64,000 nt of DNA, taken from assembly GCA_041917755.1 (NCBI GenBank), contig JAYRWY010000016.1, positions 1-64,000 of the forward strand, given 5' to 3'. This document shows, one piece after another, positions 1 to 10,327 of this stretch; within the stretch, counting starts at the first letter, position 1; every line of letters starts with the position of its first letter. Source of the DNA: RGZA01 sp041917755. GTDB lineage: Bacteria > Pseudomonadota > Alphaproteobacteria > UBA9219 > RGZA01. Below the pieces are notes generated by a model. It was not told the DNA's origin, did not search any database, and saw only the letters and a list, made by a program, of their open reading frames with translations. Position numbers and translations under genes: made by a program.

Positions 1-420
1 ATGCCGGTAACGCTGATGCTCTTACCGGTACCTACGTTCTTATCACCGAAGTTAGCTGCCGTATAAGATGTAGTGAGCACGTCACCTGCCACACGGTCAT
101 CACCCAGGGTTACTGTTGCACCTGCAAGTCCGTTATAGACACGGTTGCTACCTGTCGCGCTAATCGTCAATGAACGCTGCGTAATATCTGCTGATGCAGT
201 GGTGGATGTATTATATGTGTAATTGCCGCTATCGGTTCCGGTCAATCCGATGCCGGTAACGCTGATGCTCTTGCCGGTACCTACGTTCTTATCACCAAAG
301 TTCGCTGCCGTATAAGATGTGGTAAGCACGTCACCTGCCACACGGTCATCACCCAGGGTTACTGTTGCGCCTGCAAGTCCGTTATAGACACGATCAGCAC
401 CGGTTGCAGTAACAGCCAGA
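1..420 (-). repeat. Tandem 249-bp coding repeats (YDG-like units) in tpsA1
   Basis: The stretch beginning ATGCCGGTAACGCTGATG at position 1 recurs almost unchanged at 250, giving a 249-bp (83-residue) period. Each unit encodes RVYNGLAGATVTLGDD followed by GDKNVGTGKSISVTGI, which resembles the YDG repeat of bacterial surface proteins. The array continues past the left edge. The near identity of the copies points to recent duplication or gene conversion. Confidence 0.8.
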
Positions 421-3400
421 CTACGCTGATTAACTGTCAAACCTGTTGGCGCTGCGACATAGGTAATCGAGTAATTGCTTGCCGATCCTGATGTGAAGTT
501 GGCCCCGGTTGCAGTAAGCGACCATGGCGTTGCACTGTAATTATAATTTCCAGACGAAGATGTAGTAGCATTTGTTGATAAAACCAAACCTGCAGCATCC
601 GTATTATAGAATGAACCGCTGGTTACACTATAGGCATTGGTATTAAGGCTATTACCATAAGTTACCGTTTGGTCACTAACCTGAAGTGTAATGCTACGTG
701 TACCTACCGTTAAACCGGTTGGTGACACATAATTGAATCCATACCCAAGGTTAGAGCTAAAGGTACTGCCATTATTCGTAATCGTAAATCCGGTGCCCGC
801 ATTATTTCCCTGGACATAATCAGTGGTGAAATTACCTGTACCGCCCACGGCGCCTTGTGATAAATCCAACGCATTCAAATATCCGGACGTTGAAAGGGTA
901 TATCCGGTTGGTGCAATCACTGCATCACCATAGTTGTAAGTTTGCGGATCAATCGTAACATCAAGCAATGGGGTATAGCTGTACAACAGCCCATTGCCAG
1001 AGCTCAGCGTTGGGCATGCACCGCCATAGGTACAAGTATAGCGGTTAAATGCGTTGCTCAATAATTCTTCGCCCGTACTATCTGTTGGGTTCGTGCTATA
1101 CACCAACCAACGACCGCCTGCCCCGGTAACCAATGCGTTTGCACCAAAACTATTGGTAAAATTGCGCCCTGCCACAAGGGTAATGGCATTCGCACTTGTA
1201 TCAGTTGTCGTAATGCTTTGCGAAAGTATTATATCCTGCACAGCATTTACGAATACAGTCGAAGATGCATTAATTGCTACAGAATTTGTAAAATCTGATC
1301 CAGTGATAAATGAAGTTGGGTTCAACCATGTGGCATAACTATTCGTCAATGAACCAGAGGTTGTATTACCAATACCGACCGATGACCAGCCTGCTACTAT
1401 ACGTGCGGCCTCCGCACTACTTAAATTAAATCCATTGGTGGTAAGATTATTAGCCTGCGCGCCACCAAGTACGATAATTCGTGCTGCTGATGATGGCTGC
1501 AAGGTTAGCGCGCCAGATCCATTTAAGTTTGCACTTATCGTTAAATTATCAGCAATGACTGATAAGTCACCTAACGGAGCCGTGCCGCCTACAATACCCG
1601 TAAATGTGACCGTGCCAGTTCCGGAATTAACTGATAAATTCTCGGCAGCGCCACCGGCAGTACCATTGAGGGTCACACTAAAACCGATTGCCGCATTGCT
1701 ACTGGTTAATGCTACACTTGCGCCTTCAGCAATTGTGGTCGTATTGCTAAAAGTTTGAGATCCTGTGCTCGTAATGTTATCACCCAAAACAGTCAGCGTG
1801 TTATTTGAAATCGTGATTGTGCTCGTTGAATTAACTGGACGTGCTAGGGTAATATTTGCAAATCCTTGAATATTAAATGCACCAACCGTTGCGGCAGAGA
1901 ATGCAAGGGTTGTGACATCTGCCGTCCATGTTGGACGAGTGCCATTAATACCAGACAGTAATGTGAAATTACCGCTACCCGCTGACAAATTACCATTAAT
2001 GGTCAATCGACCGGTTCCGCCCACCACATTATTTGCTGCCAATAAGGTAAATGCAGCAGCAGAACCACCCGTCAATGTATAGGTAGAGTTAATCGTCAAA
2101 TCACGAACAGCCGTAATGCCCATTGTGCTTGATGAGGTTAAATCACGGTCCAATGTATAATCTAAAAATCCAGTTATACTCACAGCACCTACTGTAGCAC
2201 CAAGCGTGGTAAAGGTAGTGGTATTCATCGTCCATGACGGGCGCGTACCATTAATACCGGACACAAGCGTCAATCCACCGGTACCAAGTGATAAATTTCC
2301 CAATAGAGTCAGGTTACCCGTACCTGCGGTTGAACCGTTCGCTGCACGCACACTCAGCGCACCGCTGACACCGGTAGTAATCACGCTATTTGCATTTGCC
2401 GTTACATCACGCAATGCAAGTATAGTCATCGCGCCTGCACCACCCGATGCAAGGGTACGTGATGCGCTTAAGATAAAATCACGATTTGTGTTGATTGTAA
2501 CTGCGCCGCTACCAGTGAAATTACGATCCACAGTCATGTCTTGGAAGCCAGTAATGCTTGTTGTACTTACGCTAGCGCCAAGCATCGTGAAGGTAGTTGC
2601 ATCCATTGTCCATGATGGGCGCGTACCATTAATACCGGATAGCAATGTCAACGTGCCTGTGCCCACAGAGATATTGCCGCCAAGCGTCAAATTACCGGTA
2701 CCAGCGGTTGAACCGTTCGCAGCACGCAAGCTCAGCGATCCCGTTGAACCGGTCGCTATGATACTACTTGCATTGGCAATCAAATCGCGCTGCGTCAAAA
2801 TGGTCAACGCGCCGGCGCCACCGGATGTCAAGGTATTGGATGCACTGAGGATATAGTCGCGTTGCGGGTTAATCGTAATCGCACCGCTACTTGTAATGTT
2901 TGCTGACTGGGTTACGTCTTGAAAGCCATTAATGGTGATAACGCCAACGGTTGCACCCAACATGGCAAAACTGGTTGAATTGATGGTCCAGCTTGGGCGC
3001 GTTCCGTTGATACCAGATGTCAGCGTGAGCGTACCAGTACCAACCGATAATTTACCACCCAACGTCAAATTACCTGTGCCTGCAACTACATTGTTTGCGG
3101 CACGTAGCGTAAGCGAACCTGTTGTACCTGTAGAAATAACACTGCTGGCGCCGGTTGAAACATCACGCAGCGCTGTAATATTAATCGTAGATGCGCCGCT
3201 ACTGATTGCAAGCGTTTGTGATGCGCTGAGTGCAAAATCACGCTGCGGGCTAATTGTGATATTGCCGCTACTTGTGAAGTTGCGTGATACAGTTACGTCC
3301 TGAAAGCCAGTTATACTGGTCACACCTACCGTTGCTCCAAGCATCGTAAAGCTGCTGCTATCCATCGTCCATGATGGACGCGTACCATTGATACCAGAAA

Positions 3401-6400
3401 GCAAGGTCAGCGTGCCTGTGCCTACCGACAAGCTGCCGTTTAATGTCAGGTTACCAGTACCTGCAATTACTGCATTCGCCGCACGCAAACTAAGACTGCC
3501 AGCTGCGCCTGTAGAAATTGATGTACTACCATTCAAGGTAATATCACGCTGCGCCAATACTGTAATTGCACCATTCCCTGTGATGGTTTGTGAAGCGCTT
3601 AATGTGAAATCGCGTTGCGGGTTAATTGTAATTGCGCCGCTTCCAGTAATTGCACGCGATACCGTTATATCCTGAAAACCGTTGATGGTAATCGTGCTGA
3701 TGCTGGCCCCCAGCATGGTCAATAGACTTGAATTGATAACCAGACTTGGGCGCGTACCATTGATGCCGGATAACAAGGTCAACGTACCTGTACCTACTGA
3801 CAAACCACCGCCAATAGTCAAATTACCCGTACCCGCGACAGAGTTATTTGCTGCCACCAACGACAATGAACCAGTCGTGCCGGTTGAAATCACACTACTT
3901 GCGCCAGTTGTAATATCGCGCTGCGCCAAAATCGAAATAGTGGATGCACCACTACTAATTGCCAAAGTTTGTGACGCGTTTAAAATAAAGTCACGTTGCG
4001 GTGAAATTGTAATATTACCACTACTTGTCAAACCTGTTGCCAGCGTAACATCTTGATAGCCGGTAATGCTTGTTGCACCCACCGTCGCACCAAGCATTGT
4101 GAAGTTTGTGCCATTCAAGGTCAAACTAGGTCTTGTGCCATTAATCCCCGACAACAATGTGAGAGTTCCAGTACCAACCGACAGATTGCCGCCTAATGTC
4201 AAATTACCCGTGCCGGCAACCGATGCATTTGCAGCCTGAAGTGATAATGAACCAGTGGCTCCAGTTGAAATCACACTACTTGCGCCAGTTGTAATATCAC
4301 GCTGGGCTAAAATGGTAATAGCGCCTGTTGTGGCTAATGTGCGTGATGCGCTTAAAATAAAATCGCGTTGCGGACTGATGGTTACGGTGCCGCTGCCTGT
4401 AAAATTCTGTGACACTGTAACATCTTGGAACCCAGTAATGCTGGTGACGCCTACAGTAGCCCCAAGCATAGTAAAGCTACTGCTGTCCATAATCCATGAT
4501 GGGCGCGTGCCATTAACACCCGATACCAATGTCAACGTACCTGTACCCACTGATAAATTACCGCCAAGCGATAAATTACCTGTCCCCGCCACAGAACCAT
4601 TTGCAGCCTGCAATGACAACGATCCGGTCGCAGCCGTTGCAATCGTACTACCCGCATTGGTTGTCAAATTACGCTGGGCAAGAATTGCAATGGTACCAGC
4701 ACCGGATGAAAGGGTTTGCGACGCGCCTAATGTAAAATCACGCTGCGGGCTGATGGTGATATTACCACTACCGGTAAAGTTGGTAGATAAGGTTACATCT
4801 TGAAACCCTGTAATGCTGGTGACACCAACCGACGCACCAAGCTGTGCAAAGTTTGCGCCCGATAATGTCAGGCTTGGACGTGCCCCATTGATACCCGATA
4901 CCAAGGTCAACGTACCTGTACCCACTGCAATGTTACCATTGATGGTCAAATTACCCGTGCCACCAATCACACCATTAGCAGCACGTAAGCTCAAACCACC
5001 AGTAGCGCCTGTTGATACGGTCGCGCCGCCAGCAATCGTCAAATCACCCATCGCCAACGCAGTTACAGAACCGCCAGTAGAAATATTGTTATTAATCGCG
5101 ATAAGACCATTGGGTGCGATAATGGCATTCAGTGTGACGCTACCAGTGCCAGCATTCGTAATGGTGTTATTGACGTAGATATGTTGCGAAGCATTCACGG
5201 TCAGCGAGTTGCCGCTGTTCCAGTTCACAGCATCCACAAATGTGATATCGCCGCTACCACCCACACCTGCTGCACTGGAAATAATAACCGAGCCACTCGC
5301 CAATGCAGTTTCAAGTGTGGTCACATTCAAATTCGATGTCGCTCCACCGGTTGAATCAAACGGCGAAGATGCCGTTATTACACTGTCGGGAGCTGTACTT
5401 ATAGTAATGTCTGCCGGATCAAGCAGCAGCGAACCGTTACGACCATGCAACGCTTTTGCATCCACCGTACCCGCAAAGCTCAGCCAGTCTTTACCGGACA
5501 CCTCGGCAAAACCACCATTACCACTGATACCTTTGGCGGTGATTTCTACATGACCATAGAATGCCGTACCATTATTCGACCAAGTAATAACGCGGCCAGC
5601 ATTCCCTGCAATGCCACTTGCATTCAATACAACGTTCTTGTCGACAAATACACGTGAAGCAGTTGGTACGCTGCCACCTTTCGACAGGCCAGCATAATAG
5701 GCAGCAAAGAACGCTGCAGTTGGAGAACGATTAATTACTGAATACCCGCCTGGCGTATTACCCCACTCAATCGCGGTCACCGGTTTGTCTAATGTGCCGC
5801 GGTACTCACCACCGTGGTAATCACCACCAATCAGAATTTCGCCGGCCCCCACATTGCCCGATACGTTGACGGAAGAATTATTCATCAAGGCAATTCGATT
5901 GCCCAGAATGTGAACTGCACCGCCAGATTGGCTGGTTCCAAGACCAGATGCGTCAATCAAGCCGTCAATGATGACATCCGTCGCCTTATTGCCTGCAATA
6001 AGGATTTTACCACTTTGTGACCCTACGCTCTTGGCCTGCAGGGTGCCTTTGCCATTGATTACGCTATCAACAATATGTTTGCCCTCGGCCGCGGTCATAG
6101 CCACAAGGCCGCCATTGGCAGAAATCGTACCGGTATTGGTAACTAATTGCTTGGAAACATTATCGCTAACAGCCACTTCCAGCAGGCCATCCCCATAAAA
6201 ATCAACGGTTGCCGTATCACCAGATGCCAAATGCACGCGGCCCATCCGTGCAGTGATAACACCATGATTTTCTACACGTGGGGCAACAAATCCAACCAAA
6301 CCAGCTTCTTTTGCGGTAATCGTTCCGTTATTCACAATGCTGGCATCAGGATTACCTGGCTTATCAAGGATAAGCTTGCCACCCGCCATAAAGTTCTCAT

Positions 6401-6815
6401 TGCTGGTATCTGCGGTACTGGCCACTAGGCTATTTACGTCGACCTGCGCACCACGGCCAAACACTACCCCGTTTTCATTGATGATAACCAAGTTTCCATT
6501 TGCGCTTAAAAGACCATCGATATGGCTGGCAGTATCGCTGTTAACCCGATTAAGGGTGATGGATGACGCGCTAGGCTGCTGAAACTCGGTGCGCTCACCT
6601 GGGGCAATATCGAAGCTTCGCCAGTCAATGACTGCTCTCTCGCTTTGTTGGTTGATGCGTACAGTCGTATTATTTTCCGATATACTTGCTTGACCAGCAC
6701 TGACCACCCCGCCCTGTGGATTGGCGAGTGCATAAAACGGGTGGACATAAATCAGAAATGCACAAAGGGTGCATACAAATTTTTTCCACAAGGGTATGTG
6801 ATCACGATTTTCCAA
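1..6815 (-). CDS. TpsA1: giant filamentous-haemagglutinin-type exoprotein (partial, C-terminus beyond window)
   Basis: Secreted partner of a two-partner secretion system, expected to be exported by the TpsB encoded just upstream and to act as an adhesin at the cell surface. The frame stays open from 6815 to the window edge (over 2,270 codons); I checked it at the start, middle and edge. The proposed start is a TTG at 6813-6815, 9 nt after an AGGAATAGG Shine-Dalgarno-like stretch; no ATG precedes the signal peptide. Residues 1-31 form a signal peptide ending FYALA. A haemagglutination-activity domain follows (VVSAGQASI, RAVIDWRSFDI, NENGVVFGRGAQVDV). The middle holds about nine units of roughly 126 residues carrying SGINGTRPSW. 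The last visible part has MBG/YDG-like repeats (RVYNG). TpsB stop to this start is 69 bp, so they are probably one operon. The adhesin role is inferred from family and architecture. Confidence 0.9.
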   Translation of the reverse strand, partial: MENRDHIPLWKKFVCTLCAFLIYVHPFYALANPQGGVVSAGQASISENNTTVRINQQSERAVIDWRSFDIAPGERTEFQQPSASSITLNRVNSDTASHIDGLLSANGNLVIINENGVVFGRGAQVDVNSLVASTADTSNENFMAGGKLILDKPGNPDASIVNNGTITAKEAGLVGFVAPRVENHGVITARMGRVHLASGDTATVDFYGDGLLEVAVSDNVSKQLVTNTGTISANGGLVAMTAAEGKHIVDSVINGKGTLQAKSVGSQSGKILIAGNKATDVIIDGLIDASGLGTSQSGGAVHILGNRIALMNNSSVNVSGNVGAGEILIGGDYHGGEYRGTLDKPVTAIEWGNTPGGYSVINRSPTAAFFAAYYAGLSKGGSVPTASRVFVDKNVVLNASGIAGNAGRVITWSNNGTAFYGHVEITAKGISGNGGFAEVSGKDWLSFAGTVDAKALHGRNGSLLLDPADITISTAPDSVITASSPFDSTGGATSNLNVTTLETALASGSVIISSAAGVGGSGDITFVDAVNWNSGNSLTVNASQHIYVNNTITNAGTGSVTLNAIIAPNGLIAINNNISTGGSVTALAMGDLTIAGGATVSTGATGGLSLRAANGVIGGTGNLTINGNIAVGTGTLTLVSGINGARPSLTLSGANFAQLGASVGVTSITGFQDVTLSTNFTGSGNITISPQRDFTLGASQTLSSGAGTIAILAQRNLTTNAGSTIATAATGSLSLQAANGSVAGTGNLSLGGNLSVGTGTLTLVSGVNGTRPSWIMDSSSFTMLGATVGVTSITGFQDVTVSQNFTGSGTVTISPQRDFILSASRTLATTGAITILAQRDITTGASSVISTGATGSLSLQAANASVAGTGNLTLGGNLSVGTGTLTLLSGINGTRPSLTLNGTNFTMLGATVGATSITGYQDVTLATGLTSSGNITISPQRDFILNASQTLAISSGASTISILAQRDITTGASSVISTGTTGSLSLVAANNSVAGTGNLTIGGGLSVGTGTLTLLSGINGTRPSLVINSSLLTMLGASISTITINGFQDITVSRAITGSGAITINPQRDFTLSASQTITGNGAITVLAQRDITLNGSTSISTGAAGSLSLRAANAVIAGTGNLTLNGSLSVGTGTLTLLSGINGTRPSWTMDSSSFTMLGATVGVTSITGFQDVTVSRNFTSSGNITISPQRDFALSASQTLAISSGASTINITALRDVSTGASSVISTGTTGSLTLRAANNVVAGTGNLTLGGKLSVGTGTLTLTSGINGTRPSWTINSTSFAMLGATVGVITINGFQDVTQSANITSSGAITINPQRDYILSASNTLTSGGAGALTILTQRDLIANASSIIATGSTGSLSLRAANGSTAGTGNLTLGGNISVGTGTLTLLSGINGTRPSWTMDATTFTMLGASVSTTSITGFQDMTVDRNFTGSGAVTINTNRDFILSASRTLASGGAGAMTILALRDVTANANSVITTGVSGALSVRAANGSTAGTGNLTLLGNLSLGTGGLTLVSGINGTRPSWTMNTTTFTTLGATVGAVSITGFLDYTLDRDLTSSSTMGITAVRDLTINSTYTLTGGSAAAFTLLAANNVVGGTGRLTINGNLSAGSGNFTLLSGINGTRPTWTADVTTLAFSAATVGAFNIQGFANITLARPVNSTSTITISNNTLTVLGDNITSTGSQTFSNTTTIAEGASVALTSSNAAIGFSVTLNGTAGGAAENLSVNSGTGTVTFTGIVGGTAPLGDLSVIADNLTISANLNGSGALTLQPSSAARIIVLGGAQANNLTTNGFNLSSAEAARIVAGWSSVGIGNTTSGSLTNSYATWLNPTSFITGSDFTNSVAINASSTVFVNAVQDIILSQSITTTDTSANAITLVAGRNFTNSFGANALVTGAGGRWLVYSTNPTDSTGEELLSNAFNRYTCTYGGACPTLSSGNGLLYSYTPLLDVTIDPQTYNYGDAVIAPTGYTLSTSGYLNALDLSQGAVGGTGNFTTDYVQGNNAGTGFTITNNGSTFSSNLGYGFNYVSPTGLTVGTRSITLQVSDQTVTYGNSLNTNAYSVTSGSFYNTDAAGLVLSTNATTSSSGNYNYSATPWSLTATGANFTSGSASNYSITYVAAPTGLTVNQRSLAVTATGADRVYNGLAGATVTLGDDRVAGDVLTTSYTAANFGDKNVGTGKSISVTGIGLTGTDSGNYTYNTSTTASADITQRSLTISATGSNRVYNGLAGATVTLGDDRVAGDVLTTSYTAANFGDKNVGTGKSISVTG
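1930..5000 (-). repeat. Nine-copy array of about 378-bp coding repeats in tpsA1
   Basis: The segment encoding SGINGTRPSW or a close variant recurs with its marker near 1932, 2239, 2617, 2995, 3375, 3748, 4128, 4500 and 4876. Spacings are close to 378 bp apart from one shorter unit. Each unit also encodes an ITGFQDVT-like segment and an LRAANG..GTGNLTL segment, consistent with a long beta-helical stalk. The copies have diverged more than those of the YDG array, so this array looks older. Confidence 0.85.
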
Positions 6816-6884
6816 AACGAAAAACCTATTCCTCAAAAGACAGTTTTTTTTGTAAAAACAAGCCTTTAGGATAAAAGAAATAGG

Positions 6885-8585
6885 TTAAAATTTCTGATTT
6901 AACTGGAAGATAAATCGGGGGAAATAGCGGTCATTTCCGTATAATGGTGCGAGTACGGAATGGTTAATCGGCACCGCTAAGCCTATGTTTCCACTTTGTC
7001 CCCAACCGGTGGCAAAACGCAGCCCAACCCCAACAGAAGAGGCTGAATCGCTCTTAACCTGAGCAATATCATCGTTATATACGGCTCCGTAATCAAAAAA
7101 GGCGTATGGTTCAAGGTTAATTGGCCTCAAAGACCGCACGCCACCGTAACGAACTTCAAATCCGGCTGCGTAACCATGATCCCCCACCAATTCGGAGGAG
7201 TCAAAGGCCCTACCGAAGTTCTCCCCCCCATATCCAAACTCTTCGGATGAGTATAACGGTCCGGATGCGATTTGACCTGAAAACTTTACCAAGGCCGACC
7301 AGTCGGCTGTAATTTCCTGCAACCGTGCCAGATAAAGTTCTGCTTTGGTAAAATCCGGCGTCGCCTCGGCACGCGATAGATTGATATCTCCTGCATGGCT
7401 GGATCCAAATGCATCCACTCCGTGACTGATTTTTAGATTACCCAGATTATTTCCCATCCAGTCATCGGAACGATCATATGAAAAACCTGCACGCAACACA
7501 CGCACCTGTTCACGCGTCAATGGTGTACCCGTGATATCGCTACTTACGTCCCGCGCATCAAAATGAAATGTTGTTGAAAAGTTTTCGTGGCGTTGACGTA
7601 TCCACTGATATTTGACACTCGCGCCTAAATTGATTGCAAGGCTATCAATATCCAATGGCTCAAGGGTGTGTACCGGATGCGCGCGGGTTACACCGCCATC
7701 TAGGTTTAACGTCACATTGGGCATCGCCACAAATGAATGATGCAACGATCCAAAATTCAATTGATCTGGATCAACACTGGTCAATCCATAAAACGTGGTT
7801 TGATTGAGTGGCAATAGACTGCCACTTAACGTGCCATTCATTTCATGCGGGCCCAAGAACTTTGAGCCTGAATTATCAATACCTATTGATGCATCAATCT
7901 CGGTATTTTGTGGTATAAGCGTCAATAAGCTCTCACCCACTCCACCACCTGATAGCGCGGATAGAACCGCCCTAAAACTTTGCCCGGGCAGATCATTCAT
8001 GCGCAATAAATTGCTCTCTAACGTAGCGGATGTCAGTGGTCTTTCGCGGCGAATTCGCTCAATATAGGCACGTAAAACATAGTTATCCTGACTAGCATCG
8101 GATAGTACAACTTCCTTTACATACCCCTCAATTACAGTGATATGAACAACACCGTCTTTGATAGAATGTAGCCCGACAATAGCCCGCGATAGAAAGTATC
8201 CGCCGTCACGGTAATGCTTGCTAACAACATCCGCCATCGCATAGATGTCCGCGTGTGTAATATTTTGGCCAATTTTGTCTGCAAACAATGCGCTTAGCTC
8301 TTGTTGCGAAAATGCAGTTGCGCCATCAAACTCAAATCGCTTAAGGACAAAATGTTTTTCCCCCGCGCCTGCTGGAACATCATTCACAGTCGCCGGAGCA
8401 GTCACCGATGGAGGAGCTTTTTTTGTCAACTCATCAGGAGTGATTGGCATTGCGCGTTCAATACGCGCAGGGTCAGCGGGCCCTGGTACGCGCGGAGTTA
8501 CTTCAGTTTGCGCGAATGCCCCACCCGCGCCCAACCAGACGAAGCTGCATACAAACAGTGCAATACGGGCAAAAAATCGGGACAT
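6885..8585 (-). CDS. TpsB1: ShlB/FhaC/HecB-family outer-membrane transporter
   Basis: Outer-membrane pore that exports its cognate TpsA in two-partner secretion. The 566-residue length is normal for the family. Residues 1-25 are a signal peptide (cleavage AFA-Q). A POTRA region at about 80-160 starts with KRFEFDGATAFS and includes HYRDGGYFLSRA and VIEGYV. Residues from about 200 to the end form the barrel and finish in a terminal phenylalanine, as outer-membrane proteins usually do. The gene lies directly upstream of tpsA1 on the same strand. It is clearly paralogous to the TpsB at 21966-23702 in the POTRA region and in the MNDLPG motif after it. Confidence 0.93.
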   Translation of the reverse strand: MSRFFARIALFVCSFVWLGAGGAFAQTEVTPRVPGPADPARIERAMPITPDELTKKAPPSVTAPATVNDVPAGAGEKHFVLKRFEFDGATAFSQQELSALFADKIGQNITHADIYAMADVVSKHYRDGGYFLSRAIVGLHSIKDGVVHITVIEGYVKEVVLSDASQDNYVLRAYIERIRRERPLTSATLESNLLRMNDLPGQSFRAVLSALSGGGVGESLLTLIPQNTEIDASIGIDNSGSKFLGPHEMNGTLSGSLLPLNQTTFYGLTSVDPDQLNFGSLHHSFVAMPNVTLNLDGGVTRAHPVHTLEPLDIDSLAINLGASVKYQWIRQRHENFSTTFHFDARDVSSDITGTPLTREQVRVLRAGFSYDRSDDWMGNNLGNLKISHGVDAFGSSHAGDINLSRAEATPDFTKAELYLARLQEITADWSALVKFSGQIASGPLYSSEEFGYGGENFGRAFDSSELVGDHGYAAGFEVRYGGVRSLRPINLEPYAFFDYGAVYNDDIAQVKSDSASSVGVGLRFATGWGQSGNIGLAVPINHSVLAPLYGNDRYFPRFIFQLNQKF

Positions 8586-8836
8586 TACGATTTAAAAACA
8601 AAGATTTAGGGTAAGTGAGGCTACTTAACGCGATTAGGAAAATCAATCACTCAGCGGCATACTATTAAATCATCCGTGGATAACCCTGTGCATTACTTGG
8701 TGATGACGGTTGATAACTTTCAGCAAAGCCATGCGTTTTCAATGACTCTAAGCGATGCCACTTTGTGCACAGCTTGACTTACAGCTATAGCCCAGCAAGT
8801 CTGACACTCTGATTTTTTTAAGGAATCTCACCGTTC
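8586..8836. promoter_or_regulatory. Divergent intergenic region between tpsB1 and glpD
   Basis: This 251-bp spacer must hold the promoters of both divergent genes, but I see no convincing -35/-10 pair. It contains three sequences resembling DnaA boxes: CGTGGATAA at 8675, GGTTGATAA at 8708 and TTGTGCACA at 8763. None is a perfect consensus box. An AGGA at about 8821 can serve as the glpD ribosome binding site. Confidence 0.35.
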
Positions 8837-10327
8837 ATGGCAGATTTTGATATCACAATTATCGGTGGCGGCATCAACGGCACTGCAATTGCACGCGATG
8901 CGGCTGGCCGCGGACTACGTGTCCTACTTCTCGAACAAAATGATTTAAGCTCCGGCACCTCATGGACTTCTACTAAACTTATTCATGGCGGCCTGCGCTA
9001 TCTGGAACAGGCAGCCTTCAAAATGGTTCAAGAAGGCCTGCATGAGCGCACCATTCTTCTCAAGATGGCACCGCATATTATCTGGCCATCACGCTTTATT
9101 CTGCCTCATCATCACGGCCTTCGTCCTGCTTGGCAATTGCGCATCGGTTTATTCATCTATGATTTGCTCGCAGGTAAAAATGTTCTTCCTGGAACACGCC
9201 GTGTCAACTTGCCCCTTGATGAAACAGGCATTCCATTACAGCCACACTACCATAACGCATTTGAATACTCGGATTGCTGCGTGGATGATGCGCGACTTGT
9301 TGTGTTAAACGCCTTGGATGCAAAAGAACGCGGCGCAACCATTTGCACACGCGCACGTTTTGAGCGCGCAGTTCGCTGCGACAATGTCTGGCACATTGAT
9401 TACTGCCAGTCGGATGGAAATCACACCATTACCAGCAAAACGCTCATCAATGCTTCTGGCCCGTGGATTGAACAAGTCAACAGCTTCATGCCACCGGAAA
9501 TTGCCCGTGCTGAAATCAAACTGGTCAAAGGCAGCCACATCGTGGTGCCTAAATTATTTGACCACGGCAAATCCTATATTTTTCAAAATGCCGATGGACG
9601 TATTGTATTTGCCATCCCATACCAAACCGACTTCACATTAATTGGCACCACCGAAGTCAAAACATCGGGCGATCCTGCGCAGGCCGCCATCTCCAGCGAT
9701 GAAATAAATTATTTATGCAAAGTCGCCAGCGACTATTTTGTCAAACCCACTACACCTTCGGACGTGGTTTGGACCTTTGCCGGTGTACGCGCGCTATATG
9801 ACAACCGCCAACTCAGCGCAAAAGATTTATCACGCGATTACCTGCTGGTATTGGACGGAGATTCCGCGAAACCGCCGCTTCTTTCCATTTACGGTGGCAA
9901 ACTAACTGCAGCTCGCCACTTGGCCGAAGTAGCGCTTGAACGAATTGCACCGTTCTTGCCCATGAACCCCGCATGGACAGCTCATTCATCCCTTCCAGGC
10001 GGAGATTTCGAGTGGGATGGATTTGAAGATTTGGTTGCGCAAACGCTCACCCTCTGGCCGTTTTTGTCCGCCCCTTATGCTCGGCGGCTTCTACGCGCAT
10101 ATGGGACACGCATCAATTATATTCTTGGCAACGCCAAAAGCATGTCGGATCTGGGCGCATGTTTTGGCTGCGGCCTAACCGCCGCGGAAGTAGATTATTT
10201 AATGCAATACGAATGGGCAAAAACCGCAGATGATATCTTATGGCTACGCAGCAAGCTTGGGATACGATTTACCAACGAGCAAAAGCAACATCTAACCACT
10301 TACATGTCAGGTAAAACACATGCGTGA
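8837..10327 (+). CDS. glpD: Aerobic glycerol-3-phosphate dehydrogenase
   Basis: FAD-dependent membrane-associated enzyme oxidising sn-glycerol 3-phosphate to dihydroxyacetone phosphate and passing electrons to the quinone pool. The N-terminus carries the dinucleotide-binding signature IIGGGINGTAIARDAAGRG (residues about 7-25). The family motif SSGTSWTSTKLIHGGLRYLE follows. The 496-residue length matches the family. The stop overlaps the start of glpK by 8 bp, so the two are translationally coupled. No glpF or glpR-like gene is beside them, so glycerol uptake and control must be encoded elsewhere or differ from the enterobacterial arrangement. Confidence 0.96.
   Translation: MADFDITIIGGGINGTAIARDAAGRGLRVLLLEQNDLSSGTSWTSTKLIHGGLRYLEQAAFKMVQEGLHERTILLKMAPHIIWPSRFILPHHHGLRPAWQLRIGLFIYDLLAGKNVLPGTRRVNLPLDETGIPLQPHYHNAFEYSDCCVDDARLVVLNALDAKERGATICTRARFERAVRCDNVWHIDYCQSDGNHTITSKTLINASGPWIEQVNSFMPPEIARAEIKLVKGSHIVVPKLFDHGKSYIFQNADGRIVFAIPYQTDFTLIGTTEVKTSGDPAQAAISSDEINYLCKVASDYFVKPTTPSDVVWTFAGVRALYDNRQLSAKDLSRDYLLVLDGDSAKPPLLSIYGGKLTAARHLAEVALERIAPFLPMNPAWTAHSSLPGGDFEWDGFEDLVAQTLTLWPFLSAPYARRLLRAYGTRINYILGNAKSMSDLGACFGCGLTAAEVDYLMQYEWAKTADDILWLRSKLGIRFTNEQKQHLTTYMSGKTHA

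Noticed and set aside
1054..5553. Series of long plus-strand open frames rich in Val, Pro and Ala
   Set aside because: They are antisense to the repetitive tpsA1 frame, share its period, and lack ribosome binding sites. The minus-strand frame explains the region with signal peptide and domains.
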